DNA of 64,000 nt from Acinetobacter sp. SFB (GTDB lineage: Bacteria; Pseudomonadota; Gammaproteobacteria; Pseudomonadales; Moraxellaceae). The stretch is from assembly GCF_001647545.1 (NCBI RefSeq), contig NZ_LSZH01000013.1:1-64000 (forward strand), in the 5' to 3' direction. Below, in pieces: positions 1 through 8,485 of this stretch. Both the position numbers and the translations under genes were made by a program. Below the pieces are notes generated by a model. It did not search any database and was not told the DNA's origin. It saw nothing but the letters and a program-made list of their open reading frames with translations. The stretch's first letter is position 1; each line of letters opens with the position of its first letter.

Positions 1-1300
1 CCGTCTGTACCGTTAGTGCCATCTGCGCCTTTAAGGTATTCAATTAAATTATTAATGGTTGCATCTGCTGGTAATTCACCCGCTTCAATCAACAGTTCCA
101 GGGCTGATTTGCCGTCTGTACCGTTAGTGCCATCTGCGCCTTTAAGGTATTCAATTAAATTATTAATGGTTGCATCTGCTGGTAATTCACCCGCTTCAAT
201 CAACAATTCCAGGGCTGATTTTCCGTCTTTGCCATCTGCTCCCGTAGCACCATCTGCACCTTTGAGATAATCAATCAGATCCGTAACCGTCGCACCTGCT
301 GGCAATTCACCCGCTTCAATCAACAGTTCTAAGGTTGATTTGCCGTCTGCTCCGGTCGCGCCATCTGCGCCTTTGAGATAATCGACCAGATCCGTAACCG
401 TCGCACCTGCCGGCAATTCACCCGCTTCAATCAACAGTTCCAGAACTGATTTGCCGTCTGCTCCGGTCGCGCCATCTGCGCCTTTGAGATAATCGACCAG
501 ATCCGTAACCGTCGCACCTGCTGGCAATTCACCCGCTTCGATCAACAGTTCTAAGGCTGATTTGCCGTCTGCTCCCGTAGCACCATCTGCACCTTTGAGA
601 TAAGTGACCAGATCCGTAACCGTCGCACCTGCCGGTAATTCACCCGCTTCGATCAACAGTTCTAAGGCTGATTTTCCGTCTGCTCCCGTAGCACCATCTG
701 CACCTTTGAGATAATCGACCAGATCCGTAACCGTCGCATCTGCCGGCAATTCACCCGCTTCAATCAACAGTTCCAGGGCTGATTTGCCGTCTGTACCGTT
801 AGCGCCATCTGCACCTTTAAGGTATTCAATTAAATTATTAATGGTTGCTTCTGGAGGTAATTGTCCCGAATCGATTAGTAATTCTAAAAGAGACTTACCA
901 TCCGTACCGTCAGTACCATTGGCTCCGGTACTGCCTGTTGCTCCCGTAGCACCATCTGCACCTTTGAGATAATCGACCAGATCCGTAACCGTCGCACCTG
1001 CTGGCAATTCACCCGCTTCAATCAACAGTTCCAGGGCTGATTTTCCGTCTTTGCCGTCTGCTCCGGTCGCGCCATCTGTACCTTTGAGATAAGTAACCAG
1101 ATCCGTTACCGTCGCATCTGCCGGTAATTCACCCGCTTCAATCAACAGTTCCAGGGCTGATTTTCCGTCTGTACCGTCTGCTCCGGTCGCACCATCTGCA
1201 CCTTTAAGGTATTCAATTAAATTATTAATGGTTGCGTCTGGAGGTAATTGTCCCGAATCGATTAGTAATTCTAAAAGAGACTTACCATCATTACCTGTTG
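1..1300 (-). repeat. 37-residue (111-bp) tandem repeats with collagen-like linkers
   Basis: At least eleven copies. The conserved aacagttc segment recurs at 91, 202, 322, 433, 544, 655, 766, 877, 1024, 1144 and 1264. Spacing is 111 bp, or 120 or 147 bp where extra GxxGxx triplet blocks (9 or 36 bp) are inserted. Two repeat types alternate: the common EAGELPAGATVTDLV form and a rarer DSGQLPPDATINNLI form (at ~877 and ~1264, with hybrid boundaries near 1-200). High nucleotide identity between copies implies recent expansion or gene conversion. Confidence 0.9.
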
Positions 1301-1745
1301 CTCCAGTGGCACCCGTTGCACCATCCATACCGTTATTACCATTCGAACCTTTAGCTACTGCAGCAATAATACCTGCTCCACCAAGTAAAGCCGCCGCTAC
1401 AGGCCAAATTGATATACCTTCAGATGCTTCTGAATTTGCATATAGTAAAGGTTCGATTTTATCTATCGGGTTATAACTAAGATTCTCAAAATCAAATAAA
1501 AACATTTCTGATTGCTCATTTCTAAAAACCAATGAACTTTCTTCATTATTAAAATTATCAATTATTATTTTTTCACCATTTTTTAAAGTAACAATCACTT
1601 TATTATTTAAATAATCAATTTTTTCTATGTTATCAACATTCACATCCACTAAAACAACAGAACTCTCAGTTAGTTCAATATTTTGTGAATATTTTTTTAA
1701 TAAATTATTATTACCATTCGATTTTGAAATAACTTGAATCTGCAT
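1..1745 (-). CDS. BapA-prefix surface/secreted repeat protein, C-terminus beyond the window
   Basis: A continuous reading frame runs leftward from the ATG at 1745 and is still open at base 1, so at least 581 residues are encoded. The N-terminus (MQIQVISKSNGNNNLLKKY) and the following charged beta-rich ~100 residues resemble the BapA-type prefix domain of Acinetobacter biofilm proteins exported by type I secretion. Then come a hydrophobic Ala/Gly segment (AAALLGGAGIIAAVA) and, from about residue 145, 37-residue repeats of the form DGKSALELLIEAGELPAGAT plus VTDLVDYLKG and a GADGATGA linker. Seen: the repeats and the prefix. Inferred: a long adhesin or cell-surface fibre; the secretion signal would lie in the unseen C-terminus. 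Confidence 0.8.
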   Translation of the reverse strand, partial: MQIQVISKSNGNNNLLKKYSQNIELTESSVVLVDVNVDNIEKIDYLNNKVIVTLKNGEKIIIDNFNNEESSLVFRNEQSEMFLFDFENLSYNPIDKIEPLLYANSEASEGISIWPVAAALLGGAGIIAAVAKGSNGNNGMDGATGATGATGNDGKSLLELLIDSGQLPPDATINNLIEYLKGADGATGADGTDGKSALELLIEAGELPADATVTDLVTYLKGTDGATGADGKDGKSALELLIEAGELPAGATVTDLVDYLKGADGATGATGSTGANGTDGTDGKSLLELLIDSGQLPPEATINNLIEYLKGADGANGTDGKSALELLIEAGELPADATVTDLVDYLKGADGATGADGKSALELLIEAGELPAGATVTDLVTYLKGADGATGADGKSALELLIEAGELPAGATVTDLVDYLKGADGATGADGKSVLELLIEAGELPAGATVTDLVDYLKGADGATGADGKSTLELLIEAGELPAGATVTDLIDYLKGADGATGADGKDGKSALELLIEAGELPADATINNLIEYLKGADGTNGTDGKSALELLIEAGELPADATINNLIEYLKGADGTNGTD

Positions 1746-2485
1746 AAAAATCCTAAAACCAACCATAATTGTCTGGATTAATTAAACGTTTATTTTTTTT
1801 ATTTTTCAAGCTAATAAATATAAATATGTACTTATTTTATTATTTATGCGAAACATCTAATATTTTTAATATTAATAAATTATCTCCACTTAATTCTAAA
1901 TAATTGTTTTTTAATAACCAGTTAAATAATTATAAATCAATTAAATCATAAACTTATACCATTTTTAAAGTAACTATCCATATAATATAAAAAGTTATAT
2001 TTAATATTTTTAAATTAAACACCTATATAATATAAAAAGTTATGTTTAATTTTTTCTAATTAAATTTTCATATAATGTAAAAAGTTATATTTAATATTTT
2101 TAAATTAAATACCCATATAATATAAAAATTTATTTTTATTTTTTTCAAATTAATCTTTAATATAATATAAAAATCCAGAATAACAAATTTAGATTTACTC
2201 ATTACTTTATCAAGCAACTCCGCACAATAAAGTTGCTCATATTAACAACACATTAAACACTAAATAATAATTTCAGCTAAAACATCTGGAAGTAAATTAA
2301 TTACAGTAAATACTTTTATTATCAACTTATTAACCAGATTAAATTCTATAAAACCATATCTGGAAAAATAGATTTCTTAATGGAAGAAAATACGCCTGCT
2401 AAAATATATGGGTTGAGCTAATACTAAAAATTTCTGAAGGACATATTGGAAATACACTAAACTACTGATCAAAATATCGCCCAGA
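1746..2485. other. AT-rich non-coding region upstream of the surface protein
   Basis: No convincing gene. Very AT-rich, with a 45-bp tandem repeat in the middle (1981-2175). It presumably contains the promoter of the leftward surface-protein gene; no clear -35/-10 pair could be chosen because TATAAT-like strings are everywhere. Confidence 0.6.
1981..2175. repeat. 45-bp imperfect tandem repeat, about 4.3 copies
   Basis: The string TATAATATAA (one copy TATAATGTAA) starts at 1981, 2026, 2071, 2116 and 2161, exactly 45 bp apart. Each is followed by a similar AAAGTTATATTTAATATTTT-like block. The repeat is non-coding in every frame and lies ~240-430 bp upstream of the surface-protein start codon. 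Confidence 0.85.
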
Positions 2486-2647
2486 ATTATCATTTATGAA
2501 CGTGCCGATGAATTAGATATTAATTTAACTGAGGTAAATGCTCATAAGCGTAAAGGGTTTTAAAAAGCATTTATTGACAATATTGCTCAAGATATTTTAA
2601 CTTTAAGCCCCATTTCTGTACTTGTTATAAAACATGCCAAATCATAA
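2486..2647 (+). pseudogene. relic of a universal stress protein (UspA-like) C-terminus
   Basis: Conceptual translation gives IIIYERADELDINLTEVNAH, then KRKGF, a stop codon, then KAFIDNIAQDILTLSPISVL and VIKHAKS. This follows the layout of a Usp C-terminal half (ADELG-D-L-x-x-G-HxRxGx, a short loop, then the xSVAxxxLxxxxxPVLVVRH end). The ATP-loop glycines are lost, there is an internal stop and no usable start, so it is a decayed fragment. Identification is by pattern only. Confidence 0.45.
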
Positions 2648-2825
2648 TTTATTTAAAACTATTTTTTTTGATTTTATCTATACATTCAAATAGTCATCAA
2701 AGAATGTGTTGTAGTCTCATTACCGAAATTGTCATTGACCTACGACCATAAACCAATACGCATAGAAGTCATTCAGGCATAAACTTTGCTCACTTCTTTT
2801 TTATAGACATTGAAAGAGTAAAAAT

Positions 2826-3212
2826 ATGTCACAACAAGATTTTGAAAATGGTTTAAAAGTTCGTACCCAAGTAATGGGCGAATCTTTTGTAAAACGTGCA
2901 CAAGACAATACTGTGCCATTTACCCAACCCTTGCAGGACTGGATTAATGAACATGCTTGGGGTTCAACCTGGCAGCGTGAAGGTGTATTGCCACGTAAGT
3001 ACCGTTCACTGATTACCATTGCATTTTTAACTGCACAAAAAAGCCCGACTGAGCTTAAAGGTCATGTGCGTGGTGCACTCAATAACGGGGCGACGGTAGA
3101 AGAAATCCAAGAAGTGCTACTCCACAGTTTGCCTTACTGCGGCGCACCTGCAACGCAAGAAGCTTTTCGGGCCGCACTTGAAGTGATTAATGAATATCAA
3201 AAAGCAGAATAA
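2826..3212 (+). CDS. carboxymuconolactone decarboxylase family protein (PcaC-like)
   Basis: 128 residues, the usual length for the single-domain carboxymuconolactone decarboxylase/AhpD-like fold. The family pattern is visible: LPRKYRSLITIAFLTAQ, then ELKGHVRGALNNGATVEEIQ and EVLLHSLPYCGAPAT, the region that carries the conserved His in 4-carboxymuconolactone decarboxylase. That enzyme converts 4-carboxymuconolactone to 3-oxoadipate enol-lactone in the protocatechuate branch. No other pca gene is adjacent, so the substrate here is uncertain and the gene stands alone. The start is the ATG after an AAAGAGTAAAAAT leader. Confidence 0.8.
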   Translation: MSQQDFENGLKVRTQVMGESFVKRAQDNTVPFTQPLQDWINEHAWGSTWQREGVLPRKYRSLITIAFLTAQKSPTELKGHVRGALNNGATVEEIQEVLLHSLPYCGAPATQEAFRAALEVINEYQKAE

Positions 3213-3313
3213 TATCATTTGATATTTATCGAAATAGCTTATGCCTAATGCTTAGGCTATTTTCTACTAATGGTTTAAATTCTTTCACGCTTTGGCATAG
3301 TTTGTATTTGTCG

Positions 3314-3900
3314 CTACTTTAACTGCACAATATCTGCCGCTAAATATTCCCGCTCCTGCAGATCATGGGTCACATAAATCATCGGTAAATCCAGCTCATC
3401 TTTCATCCGTTTTAAGAACGGTAAAATTTGCTCTTTAAGATGTGAATAAAGCCTAGTTAAAGGTTTATCCAGCAACAGTAAATTGGGTGAAGACAATAAA
3501 GTACGTCCAATCGATACACACTGAGCTTCCCCACCTAAATGCTGATATGCTTTACGCTGAATCAAGGGTTTTAATTCCAGCACTTCTTCAAACTGAAATT
3601 TTGCTTCCGAGTTGGTCACCCATTTTCTGCATAACCCAGATTCTGCTGCACATTCATGTGTGGAAACAGCAAAGCATTCTGGAAAATTAAAGCATTATTG
3701 CGTTGATCCATCGGTACATGAATTTTTTGCTGAGTATTTAGCAAAATACGCTGATTAAACTGGATAGAATCCTGCTGAGGTTGTAACAGCCCCACAATAT
3801 TTTTTAAAAAATGTACTTTTGCCACTCCCCGAAGCACCGACAATGCCTAAAAGCGACTGCTGCATCTCCAGTTCTACAGTTAACGATTTATATTTAAAAT
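3314..3900 (-). pseudogene. broken modC-like ABC transporter ATPase
   Basis: Three reading-frame pieces on the minus strand together give a molybdate-type ABC ATPase. The first (about 3900-3820) has MQQSLLGIVGASGSGKST, a Walker A motif. A frameshift in a T6/A6 run near 3810 leads to NIVGLLQPQQDS and the Q-loop region (ALIFQNALLFPHMNV). A second frameshift at ~3618 leads to a degenerate signature LGGEAQCVSIGRTLLSSP and Walker B LLLLDKPL, where the catalytic Glu is Lys. The C-terminal TOBE domain is absent. The gene is dead by frameshift, substitution and truncation. Confidence 0.75.
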
Positions 3901-3927
3901 TTCTGTCTGATACTCAAAAATTTGACT

Positions 3928-4212
3928 TCATTTCTTCAATTGCAGATCTTTGAGTAAACTGGCAATACGCAAGGTATGCTGCCGATTGCCTCTTTTTTCC
4001 ATGACTTTATTTTCGATCCGCCATAAATATTCAAAAATCTCTGACTCATCTGCCTTGTCACAAATCATCATAAAGAGTTTAGGTAAATAATCTTCATATT
4101 CGTCACGCATCGAAGGAATGCTACGAATTGCTAAAGGATCCCATTCTTTAAGCAAAATTTTATGGATTGCATGTAATAATAGTGTTGCATCATTTGTATG
4201 TTCGACTTTCAT
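3928..4212 (-). CDS. hypothetical protein, 94 aa
   Basis: Small acidic/basic helical protein with no signal peptide or membrane segment. Recognisable features are HKILLKEWDPLAIRSIPSMR, DEYEDYLPKLF and EIFEYLWRIE. The WDP-I-x-DEY-x-Y pattern recalls short DUF1871-like or immunity-like proteins, but this is a weak resemblance. Start ATG at 4212 follows GGGGGAGATTTA, a strong ribosome binding site. It lies just upstream of the modC relic on the same strand. Confidence 0.55.
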   Translation of the reverse strand: MKVEHTNDATLLLHAIHKILLKEWDPLAIRSIPSMRDEYEDYLPKLFMMICDKADESEIFEYLWRIENKVMEKRGNRQHTLRIASLLKDLQLKK

Positions 4213-4683
4213 TAAATCTCCCCCATCCTTAGGAATTTATATAAAAATCATATAAATTGACTATAATTTACTCTTGATAATATCAGCAAGTATTTTTAAA
4301 AATATCTTTGAGCTTAAATTCTTATAAAATTTTAAATTCTTTTAATTCATGAAAAAGTCAGGTTCAAACGATTAAGCTGAAAAATGCTGAATATTTAATA
4401 GATAACATAAATAATTTATTTACCAAATAGAAAATTATATTTTTATCAAAATAGTACCTTTAGCTCTATGCATTAAGCCGAAAATCACCACCTTAAACCG
4501 GATTTACATTTTTGCCATCAGAGTCCGTCTAAATCATCCTGCTTTAGCTCATACATCTATATAAAAAATATGCTTTAAATTCTGATTGAACAATCAAACC
4601 AAAAAATTAAAAAATTCAATCGCTTAAAATGGTAGGTATTTGGTAGGTAGGATTTTTATCCTGTTCCTTTGATACTGGATTCA
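4213..4683. other. non-coding spacer before the alcohol dehydrogenase
   Basis: AT-rich, with no reading frame that looks like a protein. At 4630-4651 the direct repeat GGTAGGTATTTGGTAGG is present; nothing around it supports a further call. The rest appears featureless. Confidence 0.5.
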
Positions 4684-4698
4684 CGGTGAGGGTCACCG
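4684..4698. promoter_or_regulatory. perfect inverted repeat upstream of the alcohol dehydrogenase
   Basis: CGGTGA-GGG-TCACCG, 6-bp arms with a 3-bp centre, 35 bp upstream of the ATG at 4733. Too short and too close to the start to be a terminator for an upstream gene; a regulator-binding site is the likelier reading. Confidence 0.45.
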
Positions 4699-4732
4699 AT
4701 AACAACATATAAATAGTAAAAGGAATCGCACC

Positions 4733-5947
4733 ATGGCTTTTAAAAATATTGCAGATCATACCAACGGTTTTTATATTCCCTGTGTTTCTCTTTTTGGTCC
4801 CGGCTGTGCCAAGGAAATTGGTACTAAAGCACAAAATTTAGGTGCTAAAAAAGCCCTGATTGTAACGGACGCAGGTCTTTTTAAATTTGGTGTCGCAGAT
4901 ACCATTTCAGCTTATTTAAAAGAGGCTGGCATCAACAGCCACATTTTCCCGGGTGCAGAACCCAATCCAACCGATATTAACGTACATAACGGCGTACAAG
5001 CCTATAACGACAATGCTTGTGATTCCATCATCTCTTTAGGCGGTGGCTCATCACATGACTGTGCCAAGGGGATTGGTCTGGTAACAGCCGGCGGTGGTCA
5101 TATTCGTGACTACGAAGGGATTGATAAAAGCACAGTAGCCATGACACCACTGATTGCCATCAATACCACGGCAGGTACCGCTTCTGAAATGACACGTTTC
5201 TGTATTATTACCAATACAGACACGCACGTAAAAATGGCGATTGTAGATTGGCGTTGCACTCCATTGATAGCAATTGATGATCCTAAACTGATGGTCGCTA
5301 AACCTGCCAGTTTAACCGCAGCCACAGGGATGGATGCGCTGACTCATGCCGTTGAAGCTTATGTATCAACTGCTGCAACGCCAATTACTGATGCCTGCGC
5401 GGAAAAAGCCATTAGCATGATTAGTGAATGGCTGAGCCCTGCTGTTGCCAATGGTGAAAACCTTGAAGCACGTGATGCGATGAGCTATGCACAATATCTG
5501 GCTGGAATGGCATTCAACAATGCATCTTTAGGTTATGTACATGCCATGGCACACCAATTAGGTGGTTTCTACAATTTACCCCACGGCGTATGTAATGCGA
5601 TTTTACTTCCGCATGTATGTGAATTTAACCTGATTGCTTGTCCTGATCGTTATGCAAAAATTGCACAGTTAATGGGTATAAATACTAGTGGACTGACCGT
5701 AACAGAAGCAGCTTATGCAGCCATTGATGCAATTCGTGAATTATCAGCATCGATTGGTATTCCTTCAAGTTTGTCGGAACTGGGTGTTAAAGAGCAAGAT
5801 CTTAATGTGATGTCTGAAAATGCACAAAAAGATGCCTGTATGTTAACCAACCCACGCAAAGCAACCCATGATCAAGTAGTGAATATTTTTAAAGCAGCAT
5901 TAAAGGCAAAGGCTCAAGTGGTCGATATTTTTAAAGCAGCGGTGTAA
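4733..5947 (+). CDS. iron-containing (group III) alcohol dehydrogenase
   Basis: 404 residues, slightly longer than the usual ~385. It catalyses NAD(P)-dependent interconversion of an alcohol and an aldehyde in the cytosol. The nucleotide-binding GGGSSHDCAKG is at about residues 98-108. The metal ligands of the family are visible in GMDALTHAVEAY (Asp, His) and in GYVHAMAHQLGGFYNLPHG (His, His). The protein resembles the YiaY/Zymomonas AdhB branch. The extra length comes from a short C-terminal tandem duplication, QVVNIFKAAL-KAKA-QVVDIFKAAV. Monocistronic, ending in a hairpin terminator. Confidence 0.9.
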   Translation: MAFKNIADHTNGFYIPCVSLFGPGCAKEIGTKAQNLGAKKALIVTDAGLFKFGVADTISAYLKEAGINSHIFPGAEPNPTDINVHNGVQAYNDNACDSIISLGGGSSHDCAKGIGLVTAGGGHIRDYEGIDKSTVAMTPLIAINTTAGTASEMTRFCIITNTDTHVKMAIVDWRCTPLIAIDDPKLMVAKPASLTAATGMDALTHAVEAYVSTAATPITDACAEKAISMISEWLSPAVANGENLEARDAMSYAQYLAGMAFNNASLGYVHAMAHQLGGFYNLPHGVCNAILLPHVCEFNLIACPDRYAKIAQLMGINTSGLTVTEAAYAAIDAIRELSASIGIPSSLSELGVKEQDLNVMSENAQKDACMLTNPRKATHDQVVNIFKAALKAKAQVVDIFKAAV

Positions 5948-5977
5948 ATTTTCTTTCTCTCTTTAACTTAGTGCTTT

Positions 5978-6031
5978 AACAACCTATATTCCCTCTTCAC
6001 TAAAAAGTAATAAGAATATAGGTTGTTTTTT
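5978..6031. terminator. hairpin terminator after the alcohol dehydrogenase
   Basis: 14-bp perfect stem AACAACCTATATTC / GAATATAGGTTGTT with a 22-base loop, followed by a T run (TTTTTT). Confidence 0.75.
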
Positions 6032-6097
6032 CATCTTATTTCTATTTGACAAATTAAGGCTCATCATGAAGGATAAAAGAAAATTGATCATTCTAAA

Positions 6098-7078
6098 ATG
6101 AGCACAACAATGACAAAACAGATAATTGAACCGCTTTATCAAGTTGATATCTTAGGTTCAGGCTATGAACAGGCCACCTTAGATTTTCCCGATGATTATG
6201 AAGGTCAAGTCACCGCTACCTTGGTACGTAAAAAAGCGGAGCAAAGCACATCCAAAGCCGTTTTATATATTCATGGTTTTATCGACTATTTTTTCCAAAC
6301 CGAAATGGCAGAACAGTTTAATCAGCATGGCTTTGACTTTTATGCACTCGACTTACGTAAATACGGTCGTTCCCACCTTCCCCATCAAAAATATTATAAC
6401 GTGCGTGAGATTGCTGAATACGATGCGGAAATCACCCAGGCCTTAGACATTATTGGCGCAGAAGGTCATGATGCTATTTTACTGTGCGGACATTCGACTG
6501 GCGGTCTCACCACGACTTTATATGCAGCGCATCATCCGGATCATCCTTTAATTAAAGCATTGTGGGTCAATAGCCCTTTTTACGATTTCAACATGAATCC
6601 AATCAAGAAAAAACTGGGATTACCCAATTTAAGTCGTGTCGGTAAAATTTGTCCAGATTTGGAATTTCCGAGTGAACTGAACAAATGGTATGTGACCAGT
6701 TTGCACAAAAGCTTAAAAGGAGAATGGGACTTTAACCTGGAATGGAAAAAAGCAACTTATCCTCGGGTTCGTTTAAGTTTTGTCCGGGCAATTTTTGAAG
6801 CGCAAAAAGAAATTCATCGAGGCGTGACTTTAAAAGTTCCTGCCTTAGTGATGCATTCAGATCAAACTAAAAATCCAAAAAAATGGCATAAACAGGCACA
6901 AAGCAGCGATGTGATTTTGGATGTTAAACATATTGATAAATATGCTAAAAAAATAAACGGTGATGTCACTATCAGCGAAATAAAAAATGGTTTACATGAT
7001 TTAGTACTTTCGGAAAAATCGGTACGCCAACACGTTTATCAGCAACTCTTTGCATGGCTTAAGCAAAAAGGTTTATAG
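6098..7078 (+). CDS. alpha/beta hydrolase (S33/lysophospholipase-like)
   Basis: 326 residues. It has the alpha/beta-hydrolase pattern: YIHGFIDYFFQ (oxyanion strand) near residue 58, the nucleophile elbow CGHSTGG near residue 130, LVMHSDQT (acid) near 250 and GLHDLVLS (His) near 305. The family includes monoglyceride lipases and serine aminopeptidases; the substrate cannot be told. No signal peptide, so cytosolic. It follows the alcohol dehydrogenase terminator and is convergent with the GAF regulator. Confidence 0.8.
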   Translation: MSTTMTKQIIEPLYQVDILGSGYEQATLDFPDDYEGQVTATLVRKKAEQSTSKAVLYIHGFIDYFFQTEMAEQFNQHGFDFYALDLRKYGRSHLPHQKYYNVREIAEYDAEITQALDIIGAEGHDAILLCGHSTGGLTTTLYAAHHPDHPLIKALWVNSPFYDFNMNPIKKKLGLPNLSRVGKICPDLEFPSELNKWYVTSLHKSLKGEWDFNLEWKKATYPRVRLSFVRAIFEAQKEIHRGVTLKVPALVMHSDQTKNPKKWHKQAQSSDVILDVKHIDKYAKKINGDVTISEIKNGLHDLVLSEKSVRQHVYQQLFAWLKQKGL

Positions 7079-7100
7079 CCGTGATTAGACAATATCAGCG

Positions 7101-8282
7101 TTAGTTATCTTTATATTTGAGTAAGGTTTGATGCACGGGATGGGTTTTGGGCATAAGTTCAATTAAACGCTCCACGGCGTCAATCGCTTCAGGAAAATGC
7201 GCCACGTGCTTAAGTAAAACATCAGTTCCGTTGGCTTTAAAAATGGCATCACTTAAACGTGATTCCAGACAATCTCGCCAGGCAGATAAAAAAGGACTTT
7301 CAGTTTTTGCCAGAAAAACACCCGTACATAGTTTTAAGGCAGAATCGATATATCCAGCATCTAAAGATTGCTCGGTGAGTAAAAAATCAGCTTCAACATG
7401 CGTCAGTAAACGGTAAGGTCTAGAACCGAGCATTCCACCTAAAATATCGCGCAATTGTGACATTTCCGCTTTTAAAGTGCCTATGCTGACTTTGCGCTCC
7501 CCATATAAGGCCTGATGCAAAGTATCTAAACTTAAACCTTGCGGACATAGTGCCAAGATGGTCAAAATTTCAATTTGCCTGGGCGTGAGCACCAAGACTT
7601 TGCCATTAAACATCACTTGCGGCACTGAAAAAGCCCGAATAAACAATCGCTGCTTTTGATATTCAAGTAATGCGGATTGAATAATTGAGGCGCAGCGTTC
7701 AGCCGCCAGCACACCCAAACTGTTATGTTTTTGCCAGGTGGTGGAAAGATCAATCACTCCGAGCACCTGTTTTGAATAGGGATCAATAATCGGTGCTGCA
7801 TAACAGACCCAATCATGAATAGAGGACATATAATGCTCATTGGAAAATACACAACTCGATTGTTGCGTCTTCAACGACAAAGCTAAAGCATTGGTGCCAA
7901 CCAGTTCCTCGCGCCACTGTCCACCTTCAATAAAATGTACCCTCTCTGCTGCACTTTGCATTTGTGGACTCGATGCCGTCCAAATAATAGTGCTACCGAT
8001 ATCTCCAACCGCCAGCACCATGGAAGACTGTTCTGCAATATGTTTTAAATCTTGTGCACAATATTGCAGTGCATGTTCTAGGGCGGTGGGATAAGTTTCT
8101 TTTTGTAAATGGACCAATGGCGCAGCTGCACGATCTTTCGGAATTTCAGCAGAAGTTGAGCGTTGCCAGGAACTCGCAATACTTTGCCCCAGCTGTTCTG
8201 CATGCAAGGGAGAAAGACTACTACTTTGTCTAAAATGCTCAATTTTCTGTCTTTTCTGGATCAAACTTTGCTTATTCATCAT
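7101..8282 (-). CDS. GAF-domain transcriptional regulator (AcoR-like N-terminus, no AAA+ domain)
   Basis: 393 residues. The first ~200 look like the sensor half of AcoR/XylR-type activators (SIASSWQRS near residue 33, then a GAF domain with VGTNALALSL and HDWVCYAAPIIDP...VLGVIDLSTTW). The sigma54-interacting AAA+ module (GAFTGA, Walker motifs) is absent. The C-terminal half instead contains a winged-helix-like segment (VLVLTPRQIEILTILALCPQ). It is divergent from the aldehyde dehydrogenase gene, which it probably controls in response to an aldehyde or alcohol. Start could equally be the second ATG at 8279. Confidence 0.75.
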   Translation of the reverse strand: MMNKQSLIQKRQKIEHFRQSSSLSPLHAEQLGQSIASSWQRSTSAEIPKDRAAAPLVHLQKETYPTALEHALQYCAQDLKHIAEQSSMVLAVGDIGSTIIWTASSPQMQSAAERVHFIEGGQWREELVGTNALALSLKTQQSSCVFSNEHYMSSIHDWVCYAAPIIDPYSKQVLGVIDLSTTWQKHNSLGVLAAERCASIIQSALLEYQKQRLFIRAFSVPQVMFNGKVLVLTPRQIEILTILALCPQGLSLDTLHQALYGERKVSIGTLKAEMSQLRDILGGMLGSRPYRLLTHVEADFLLTEQSLDAGYIDSALKLCTGVFLAKTESPFLSAWRDCLESRLSDAIFKANGTDVLLKHVAHFPEAIDAVERLIELMPKTHPVHQTLLKYKDN

Positions 8283-8485
8283 TCCTTATTCTCAAAACAA
8301 TTCATGATTTACATCCACTGTAATAGTTATTCTTGTAAGCCTGACTGAAAAGATTGTAAACCTTCTTGTCTCCAACCTTTCTCCAACCTTATTCCCTGTA
8401 TGCTAATTAAATAATGTACAAAAGTACCTTATACCAAAGCTGTAGATGCGGTTAAAAACACTAAAATAAGCAAAGGAAAATTCAT

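Noticed and set aside
1..1300. CRISPR array
   Set aside because: Repeats are 111 bp, coding and contiguous, with no unique spacers.
16..1476. Rightward open frames over the repeat region rich in Pro/Ser (MPSAPLRYSIK...)
   Set aside because: They are antisense shadows of the leftward repeat protein, whose frame has a proper N-terminal domain and start.
4630..4651. GGTAGGTATTTGGTAGG resembling the GCTACC repeats before the integrase
   Set aside because: No integrase, tRNA or junction nearby, and the similarity is only to a short motif in reverse orientation.
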